Positions 58,415 to 64,000 of a stretch of 64,000 bases of DNA are shown here, piece after piece; the stretch's first letter is position 1, and each line of letters begins with the position of its first letter. The stretch comes from RCIO01 sp040880025 (GTDB lineage Bacteria > Pseudomonadota > Alphaproteobacteria > Rhizobiales > Rhizobiaceae). The stretch spans positions 1-64,000 of the forward strand of contig JBBDJD010000022.1 of NCBI GenBank assembly GCA_040880025.1. The letters run 5' to 3'. The notes beneath the pieces are model-generated. The model was not told where the DNA came from, ran no database searches, and was given only the letters and a program-made list of their open reading frames with translations. A program made the translations under genes and the position numbers.

Positions 58415-59235
58415 TGACGAACGAAGACATTGCGAACTTTCCCCTCGCGCTCGAAGGCGACAACGTGCCGATGGTAAGCTTCAAGAAAGTCACCAAGCGC
58501 TATGGCGACCTGGTCGTCCTGGATTCGCTCGATCTCGACGTCGCCGAGGGCGAGATGGTCACCGTCATCGGGCCGTCCGGGTCGGGAAAGACCACCGTTC
58601 TCCGGATGCTGATGACGCTGGAGACGATCAACGGCGGCGTCATCTATGTCGACGGCAAGCCGTTGACGCACATGCCCAATGGCGGCGCGCTGAAACCGGC
58701 CAACAGCCGCCATCTGCGCCAGATGCGCTCCAACATCGGCATGTGCTTTCAGCACTTCAACCTGTTCCCGCACATGACCGCGTTGGAAAACTGCATGGAA
58801 GGCCCGGTCCACGTGCTCGGCGTCCCGAAAAAGGAGGCGCGCGCGCGCGCCGAGGAACTGCTTGAGATGGTAGGCATGGCTGACAAGCGCGACCAGCATC
58901 CATCGCGCCTGTCCGGCGGTCAGCAACAGCGTGTAGCGATCGCCCGCGCCCTCGCAATGCGGCCCAAGGTGATGCTTTTCGACGAAGTTACCTCCGCACT
59001 CGACCCGGAGGTCATCGGCGAGGTGACGCATGTGATCCGGCGGCTCGTGGCCGAGCACAACCTGACCATGCTCATGGTCACGCACCAGATGGGTTTCGCC
59101 AAGGATATTTCCGACCGCGTCTGCTTCTTCTTCGGCGGCCGTATCGAGGAACAGGGATCTCCCGAAGAACTGTTCGGCAACCCGCAGAGGGAACGGACGC
59201 AGCAATTCCTGAGCGCAGTGAAGGAGGCGACTTGA
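58414..59235 (+). CDS. ehuA: ectoine/hydroxyectoine ABC transporter ATPase EhuA
   Basis: ATPase of the importer, 273 residues: Walker A IGPSGSGKTTV, Q-loop CFQHFNLFPHMTALEN, signature LSGGQQQRVAIARAL, Walker B KVMLFDEVTSALDPE and switch His in MVTHQMGFAKDIS. Typical polar-amino-acid-type subunit with a ~20-residue N-terminal extension. The real start is the ATG overlapping the ehuD stop; the long frame upstream runs antisense-like through the permeases. Its TGA overlaps the TTG start of eutB. Confidence 0.93.
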   Translation: MTNEDIANFPLALEGDNVPMVSFKKVTKRYGDLVVLDSLDLDVAEGEMVTVIGPSGSGKTTVLRMLMTLETINGGVIYVDGKPLTHMPNGGALKPANSRHLRQMRSNIGMCFQHFNLFPHMTALENCMEGPVHVLGVPKKEARARAEELLEMVGMADKRDQHPSRLSGGQQQRVAIARALAMRPKVMLFDEVTSALDPEVIGEVTHVIRRLVAEHNLTMLMVTHQMGFAKDISDRVCFFFGGRIEEQGSPEELFGNPQRERTQQFLSAVKEAT

Positions 59236-60239
59236 GCCTCACGCTGGCCGACATACTGGCGGCCAGCCGCACCATTTCCGGTGTCGCCGCGCGCACGCCC
59301 TTGGTGCCGTCGCCATTCCTGACCGGCATGGCGGGACGCGACTTCCTGCTCAAGCTGGAGAACACCCAGCCGATCGGCGCCTTCAAGCTGCGCGGCGCGG
59401 TCAATGCCGTATTCAACCTGCCCGAGGGTGCCAGGGGTGTCACCTGCTGTTCGACCGGCAATCACGGCCGCGGCGTCGCCTATGCCGCCCGTGCGCGTGG
59501 CCTCAAGGCGGTGATCTGCATGTCGTCGCTGGTGCCGCAGGCCAAGGTCGACGGCATCCGCGCGCTGGGCGCCGAAGTTCGCATCGAAGGCAAGAGCCAG
59601 GACGACGCGCTGGCTGAAAGCCAGCGGCTGGCGCGCGAGGAGGGATTGGTCGAGATTTCACCTTTCGACGATCCCTTCGTAATCGCCGGACAGGGGACGA
59701 TCGGGCTTGAATTGCTGGAAGACCGGCCGGACCTTGGCGCGATCCTGGTGCCATTGTCGGGCGGTGGGCTGGCCGCCGGCATTGCGGTCGCTGCCAAAGC
59801 GATCAAACCCGACATCAAGGTGATCGGCATCACCATGGACCGCGGCGCGGCGATGTATGAGTCCGTGCGTGCCGGCAAGCCTGTCGAGGTCGAAGAGGTG
59901 GCGAGCCTTGCGGATTCGCTGGGCGGAGGCATCGGCATGGCCAACCGGCTTTCATTCCCGATTTGCCGCGAACTGATCGACGACTATGTGCTGGTGACGG
60001 AGGACGAGATCTACGACGCCATGCAGACCGTCTATTACGAGGAACGGATGGTTGCCGAGGGCGCCAGCGTGGTCGGCGTCGCGGCGCTGAAGGCCGGCAA
60101 GCTGCCGCAGGTCGACGGGCCGATCGCGACCATCGTCACCGGCCGCAATGTCGACATGCGCGTCTTCACCGACATCATCAACGGCGGCGACGCGAAGCTC
60201 GGCGACCTTGAACTGAAGGGCCGCGCATATGCCGCGTGA
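59232..60239 (+). CDS. eutB: hydroxyectoine utilization dehydratase EutB (threonine-dehydratase-like)
   Basis: PLP enzyme of 335 residues in the threonine/serine dehydratase family. Lys for the Schiff base is in GAFKLRGAVNAVF (about 53-65), the phosphate loop is SGGGLAAGIAVAA, and CCSTGNHGRGVAYAARAR follows the usual pattern. TTG start supported by AAGGAGG 5 nt upstream and a TTGA overlap with ehuA. In ectoine clusters EutB works with EutA/EutC to convert 5-hydroxyectoine towards ectoine. EutA is not in this window. Overlaps eutC by 11 nt. Confidence 0.88.
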   Translation: MSLTLADILAASRTISGVAARTPLVPSPFLTGMAGRDFLLKLENTQPIGAFKLRGAVNAVFNLPEGARGVTCCSTGNHGRGVAYAARARGLKAVICMSSLVPQAKVDGIRALGAEVRIEGKSQDDALAESQRLAREEGLVEISPFDDPFVIAGQGTIGLELLEDRPDLGAILVPLSGGGLAAGIAVAAKAIKPDIKVIGITMDRGAAMYESVRAGKPVEVEEVASLADSLGGGIGMANRLSFPICRELIDDYVLVTEDEIYDAMQTVYYEERMVAEGASVVGVAALKAGKLPQVDGPIATIVTGRNVDMRVFTDIINGGDAKLGDLELKGRAYAA

Positions 60240-61221
60240 GATCATGGTCCTGACCGAGGCCGATCTGCGCAAGGTCGTGCGCCTCGATCTCGCCGCGGTC
60301 GATACGGTCGAGAAGGCATTCGCCGCGCTTGCCTCCGGCAAGGTGGTTATGCCGCCGATCCTGTCGATGGCGATCCCCGAGGCCAATGGCGAGGTCGACG
60401 TGAAGACTGCCTACATTCCGGGTTTCGACGGCTTCGCCATCAAGGTCAGCCCCGGCTTCTTCGACAATCCGAAGCTCGGCCTGCCCAGCCTCAACGGGCT
60501 GATGATCCTGTTTTCGGCCAGGACCGGGCTGGTCGAGGCGCTGCTGCTCGACAACGGCTACCTGACCGACGTGCGCACCGCAGCGGCCGGGGCGGTAGCC
60601 GCGCGCCATCTGGCACCCCGAACCGTCGAAACCGCCGGTGTCATCGGCACCGGCGCGCAGGCGCGGCTGCAGATCATCGCCGCTTCGCTCGTGCGCCCGT
60701 TCACGCGTGTGCTCGTCTGGGGCCGCGACCGCGACAAGGCCGCCAAATGCGCGCTCGATCTAGCGGCCGAACTCGGCATCGACGCACGGCCGGAGCATGA
60801 TGCGGCGAAACTGGTCGCCGAGAGCCAGCTCGTCATCACCACCACGCCGTCGGAACACCCGGTGCTGAAGGCCGAATGGCTGCATCCGGGGCTCCATGTC
60901 ACCGCCATGGGGTCCGACCAGGCCGGCAAGAACGAGATCGACCCGGCAGCGCTCGCCGCGGCCGACCTCTATGTCGCCGACCGCGTGAGCCAGACCGAAC
61001 TATTGGGCGAACTGCGCAGCGCCATCGCCGCCGGTGTCTGGAAAGGCGGCACGCCGCCCGAGCTCGGTGAAATCGTCGCCGGCGCAAAGCCCGGCCGCGC
61101 CAGCGACGATCAGGTCAGCATCTGCGATCTCACCGGCACTGGCGCGCAGGACACGGCGATCGCCGCCTTCGCGGTCGCCGCCGCGGCCAGGGCTGGCATC
61201 GGCGCCTCGATTGCGGCATGA
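60229..61221 (+). CDS. eutC: ectoine utilization protein EutC (ornithine-cyclodeaminase-like)
   Basis: NAD-dependent ornithine-cyclodeaminase/mu-crystallin family protein of 330 residues, with the Rossmann segment ETAGVIGTGAQARLQIIAAS (about 133-152), LLLDNGYLTDVRTAAAGAV and VTAMGSDQAGKNEIDPAAL. Adjacent to eutB in ectoine loci, where it is thought to take part in 5-hydroxyectoine conversion. Function rests on context and family; the true reaction in this organism is unproven. An AsnC-type gene starts 7 nt downstream. Confidence 0.87.
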   Translation: MPREIMVLTEADLRKVVRLDLAAVDTVEKAFAALASGKVVMPPILSMAIPEANGEVDVKTAYIPGFDGFAIKVSPGFFDNPKLGLPSLNGLMILFSARTGLVEALLLDNGYLTDVRTAAAGAVAARHLAPRTVETAGVIGTGAQARLQIIAASLVRPFTRVLVWGRDRDKAAKCALDLAAELGIDARPEHDAAKLVAESQLVITTTPSEHPVLKAEWLHPGLHVTAMGSDQAGKNEIDPAALAAADLYVADRVSQTELLGELRSAIAAGVWKGGTPPELGEIVAGAKPGRASDDQVSICDLTGTGAQDTAIAAFAVAAAARAGIGASIAA

Positions 61222-61228
61222 CCGGCCC

Positions 61229-61720
61229 ATGCTCAAGCTCGATGACCGCGACCTTAAAATCCTTTTGATCCTGAGCGAGGAGGGCCGTCTCTCCAAGGTC
61301 GAACTCGCAAAGCGCGTCAACCTCTCCGCCGCGCCCTGCTGGGAACGGCTTAAGCGTCTCGAACAGGCCGGCATCATCACCGGCTACCACGCAGAGATCG
61401 CGCTGAAGAAGATCGCCCCGCATATCGTGGTGTTCATGGCTGTGGAACTGGAAAGCCACCGCAGCGAGGATTTCCAGGCGTTCGAGCGAGCGGTCCAGCC
61501 GCTCGACGAGATCGTCGCATGCTGGGCCGTCGGCGGCGGTTTCGACTACATCCTGCAGGTCGTGACGGTCGACATCGACGCCTATCAACGCCTTGTCGAT
61601 CACCTGCTCGAGGCACGCGTTGGACTGGCGCGCTACTTCACCTATGTGATGACCAAGCCGGTGAAACACACCCGCGCGCTTCCGTTCGAATTGCTGGCCG
61701 CCGGCCGCGCCAAGGATTGA
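61229..61720 (+). CDS. Lrp/AsnC-family regulator (DoeX/AsnC of ectoine cluster)
   Basis: A 163-residue regulator: winged HTH (about 5-60, LSKVELAKRVNLSAAPCWER) and RAM domain (about 70-155, AVGGGFDYILQVVTVDIDAY). Family and position match AsnC/DoeX regulators of ectoine degradation, which sense pathway intermediates. Together with the GntR/FCD protein it gives the cluster two different regulators. Starts 7 nt after eutC. Confidence 0.89.
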   Translation: MLKLDDRDLKILLILSEEGRLSKVELAKRVNLSAAPCWERLKRLEQAGIITGYHAEIALKKIAPHIVVFMAVELESHRSEDFQAFERAVQPLDEIVACWAVGGGFDYILQVVTVDIDAYQRLVDHLLEARVGLARYFTYVMTKPVKHTRALPFELLAAGRAKD

Positions 61721-61834
61721 TTGGTGCGCGGCGCTGAAAACAGACGTTCCTTCGGCTGCGAGACGGCTGTTCGGTAAATCGTTTGGCGTCGCATGCGGCA
61801 ATGTGGCGGCGCGCAAACGAGGAGCCCGAACACC

Positions 61835-63319
61835 ATGCCATCGCTCGCCATTCTTCAGAAGACCGATCTTTCCGCGCTGGACGACCCGCGCCTTTTTCGT
61901 GAGTTCTCCTACATCGATGGCGCATGGACCGCCGGTTCGGGCAGCCAGCGCATCGACGTCTCCGATGCCGCAGACGGAACGCGCGTCGGCGCCGTGCCGG
62001 CGCTGACGGCCGAAGACACCGACGCCGCGATCATGGCCGCTCACCGCGCCTTCGCAGAATGGTCCACGCGACTGCCCCAGGAGCGCCGCGCTGTACTGCG
62101 GCGCTGGCACGACCTCATGATCGCTGCCAAGGAGGACCTCGCCCGCCTGATGGTGCAGGAGCAGGGCAAGCCGCTTTCGGAAGCGCGCGGCGAGATCGAC
62201 TACGCCGCCTCCTTTATTGATTTCTATGCAGACGAGGCGCTGCGGCTCAACGTCGAAAACGTCACCTCGCATCTGCCGGGCGCCGAAATGCAGGTCATGC
62301 GCCAGCCGGTCGGCGTCGCCGCGCTGGTGACGCCGTGGAATTTTCCCGCCGCGATGCTGACCCGCAAGGCGGCCGCCGCGCTCGCCGCCGGCTGCACCGT
62401 CGTCTGCCATCCCTCGTCCGAGACGCCGTTTTCCGCGCTTGCGCTGGCCGAGCTTGCCGAGCGTGCCGGCTTCCCCGCCGGCGTCTTCAACGTGCTGACG
62501 GGCAGCGCGCGGGTCGTGGTCGGCGCCATGACCGCGTCGCGGCTGGTGCGCGCCGTCTCCTTCACCGGTTCAACCGAGGTCGGACGCATTCTCTACGAAC
62601 AGTCCGCGCCCACCATCAAGCGGCTGATCCTGGAACTCGGCGGACACGCACCCTTCATCGCCTTCGCCGATTGTGATTTCACTCGCGCGGTCGACCGCGC
62701 CATCGCGGCCAAGTTTGCCACGTCGGGGCAGGACTGCCTTGCCGCCAACCGCTTCTATATCGAGCGGCCGATCTACCAGCGTTTCGTCGAAGCCTTCGCC
62801 GAGCGCGTGCGCAAAATGACCGTCGGTGCGGGGATGATCGATCCGGATATAGGCGCGCTGATCAACGGCCGAGCCGTCGCCAAGCAGCAGGCGCATGTGG
62901 CCGACGCGCTCGATCATGGCGCACGGCTCGTTGTTGGCGGCAAGGCGCACAAGGCCGGACCGAACTTCTTCGAGCCGACGGTGCTGGCGGACGTGTCCGA
63001 ACAGGCGGCGATTTTCCGCGAGGAGACCTTCGGCCCCGTTGCCGCCTTCGCGGCCTTCGACGACGAAGCGGACGTTGTGGAACGCGCCAACGATACCGAG
63101 ACCGGACTGGTTGCCTATCTGCACACATCCGATCCCGCCCGCATTGCGCGCATGAGCCGGGCGCTGGAGTTCGGCATGGTGGCGGTGAATCGCACCAAGA
63201 TCACCGGCGCGCCGGTGCCCTTCGGCGGCGTCAAACAGGCCGGTCTGGCGCGTGAGGGCTCGCGTCACGGCATGGAAGCCTATACCGACCTCAAATATGT
63301 CTGCTCCGACATAGGCTGA
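61835..63319 (+). CDS. NAD(P)-dependent aldehyde dehydrogenase, succinate-semialdehyde type
   Basis: Aldehyde dehydrogenase of 494 residues in the succinate-semialdehyde dehydrogenase group. Catalytic Cys in TSGQDCLAANRFYI (about 300) and Glu in LELGGHAPFIAFAD (about 265), cofactor site SFTGSTEVGRILYE. Ectoine clusters carry such an enzyme (ssd/doeC) to oxidise aspartate-semialdehyde formed from diaminobutyrate; the substrate here is inferred. GAGGAG precedes the ATG. A ~114-nt gap separates it from asnC. Confidence 0.9.
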   Translation: MPSLAILQKTDLSALDDPRLFREFSYIDGAWTAGSGSQRIDVSDAADGTRVGAVPALTAEDTDAAIMAAHRAFAEWSTRLPQERRAVLRRWHDLMIAAKEDLARLMVQEQGKPLSEARGEIDYAASFIDFYADEALRLNVENVTSHLPGAEMQVMRQPVGVAALVTPWNFPAAMLTRKAAAALAAGCTVVCHPSSETPFSALALAELAERAGFPAGVFNVLTGSARVVVGAMTASRLVRAVSFTGSTEVGRILYEQSAPTIKRLILELGGHAPFIAFADCDFTRAVDRAIAAKFATSGQDCLAANRFYIERPIYQRFVEAFAERVRKMTVGAGMIDPDIGALINGRAVAKQQAHVADALDHGARLVVGGKAHKAGPNFFEPTVLADVSEQAAIFREETFGPVAAFAAFDDEADVVERANDTETGLVAYLHTSDPARIARMSRALEFGMVAVNRTKITGAPVPFGGVKQAGLAREGSRHGMEAYTDLKYVCSDIG

Positions 63320-63328
63320 GGCACGTCC

Positions 63329-64000
63329 ATGCACGACAACCCGTTCTCCGACGAGGAACTGGCGGCGCGGCTTGTGGAACTGCGGCGGCGGATGGCCGGG
63401 CGCGATCTCGATCTGGCCCTCGTCTCCGCGCCGGAAAATATCTTCTATCTGACCGGCCTCGACCATTGGGGCTATTTCGCGCCACATCTGCTGATCGTGC
63501 CGGCCGATGGCGAGATGACGCTGGTGACGCGCTCCATGGAACGCGTATCGGTGGAAAAGCAGGTGCGAAATGCCCGCTTCGAGGGGCACACGGACATGGA
63601 GACCGCTGCCGACCTGACAGTGCGTCTGCTCCGCTCGAAAGGCGGCGTGAAGGAGCGCGCGCTGGCGGTCGTCGATGTTGTGAAGGACGAAATCGGCGGC
63701 GCGGTTTCGCGCATCGGCGTCGAGACCTGGTCATCCGGCCACTCGTTTGGCTTCGGCTCGTCCATCCGCGAAGGGGTCGATGCCGCATGGATCGACATCA
63801 GCGGCATCGTGGACGAGATGCGGCTGGTCAAGTCGCCCGCTGAACAGGCGCTGATGCGCCGTGCGGCCAAGGTCACGGACGCCGCGGCCGGCGCGGCGAT
63901 AGAGGCTATCTCCGACGGCGCACCCGAGCGCGAAGTCGCTGCCGAATGCGTGGCGGCGATGATCCGCGCCGGCGGCGATCCTGCCGGCTTCGGCCCCTTC
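63329..64000 (+). CDS. M24 family (Xaa-Pro peptidase-like) protein, cut by window end
   Basis: The first 224 codons of an M24-family protein, open to the window edge, starting MHDNPFSDEELAARLVELRR with the creatinase-like N-domain (SAPENIFYLTGLDHWGYFAP) and the beginning of the pita-bread domain (DEMRLVKSPAEQALMRRAAK). The catalytic region is beyond the window. It is distinct from EutD, so the ectoine cluster is flanked by two M24 proteins. It starts 9 nt after the dehydrogenase gene, in the same operon. Specificity is unknown. Confidence 0.85.
   Translation, partial: MHDNPFSDEELAARLVELRRRMAGRDLDLALVSAPENIFYLTGLDHWGYFAPHLLIVPADGEMTLVTRSMERVSVEKQVRNARFEGHTDMETAADLTVRLLRSKGGVKERALAVVDVVKDEIGGAVSRIGVETWSSGHSFGFGSSIREGVDAAWIDISGIVDEMRLVKSPAEQALMRRAAKVTDAAAGAAIEAISDGAPEREVAAECVAAMIRAGGDPAGFGPF

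Noticed and set aside
1..64000. CRISPR arrays, prophage or insertion sequences
   Set aside because: No direct-repeat spacer arrays, transposases, integrases or phage structural genes were found on either strand.

Overview
The window is GC-rich, densely coded chromosomal DNA of an alphaproteobacterium, most likely Hyphomicrobiales (Rhizobiales), in the Phyllobacteriaceae/Rhizobiaceae range. This rests on gene content and order (ffs-dnaX-ybaB-recR, def-fmt-truA-dapE-dapD, rpmH-rnpA-yidC-engB near argB), a membrane-anchored CycM-type cytochrome c, and frequent TTG/GTG starts with good Shine-Dalgarno sequences. No phage genes, insertion sequences, rRNA operon or CRISPR array were seen.

About 0-39.6 kb is core chromosome. 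From left to right: cytochrome c (cycM), prephenate dehydratase (pheA), a HIT protein with nudC, SRP RNA (ffs), dnaX-ybaB-recR, a lytic transglycosylase and a GT39 membrane glycosyltransferase, a small secreted protein with two Kazal-like domains, an LLM flavin oxidoreductase, a CAP-domain lipoprotein, rmuC, def-fmt-truA, and dapE/dapD with two coupled DUF805 genes. Then come a LOG-family protein, a copper pair (DUF2946 and PCu(A)C), an alanine/lysine-rich basic protein whose start lies in a perfect hairpin, a pyrimidine 5'-nucleotidase, an EamA transporter, phenylalanine hydroxylase with a divergent Lrp regulator, and argB followed by a DUF4160/DUF2442 pair. Next are an ECF sigma/RskA-type anti-sigma unit with a fasciclin protein and Tat-exported MsrB, the rpmH-rnpA-yidC-catB-like-engB operon with a clear terminator, a TVP38 plus FAD-disulfide oxidoreductase pair, an orphan histidine kinase and tRNA-Arg(ACG).

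From the tRNA to the end (39.7-64 kb) the content is catabolic and transport modules of accessory character. (i) A sulfatase/phosphonate-monoesterase-type hydrolase with a TAXI-type TRAP transporter and a divergent IclR regulator. (ii) A hydroxycinnamate module: feruloyl-CoA synthase, divergent enoyl-CoA hydratase, MarR regulator, amidohydrolase resembling beta-ketoacyl-CoA hydrolases, and a DctPQM TRAP transporter. (iii) An ectoine/5-hydroxyectoine module: ehuB-ehuC-ehuD-ehuA-eutB-eutC-asnC/doeX-ssd and a second M24 protein cut by the window end, divergent from eutD(doeA)-argE-like-gntR.

The most noteworthy signals are: an ArgE-type M20 deacetylase translationally coupled to a GntR/FCD regulator and next to ectoine hydrolase, where an EutE/DoeB enzyme would be expected; a 16-bp operator-like palindrome over the ehuB promoter with a weaker copy before eutD; pairs of GC-rich stem-loops, several with GNRA or UUCG loops, directly after all three solute-binding-protein genes; a 14-bp perfect hairpin burying the ribosome binding site and ATG of the basic protein; and two long consecutive palindromes between dapD and the LOG-family gene.
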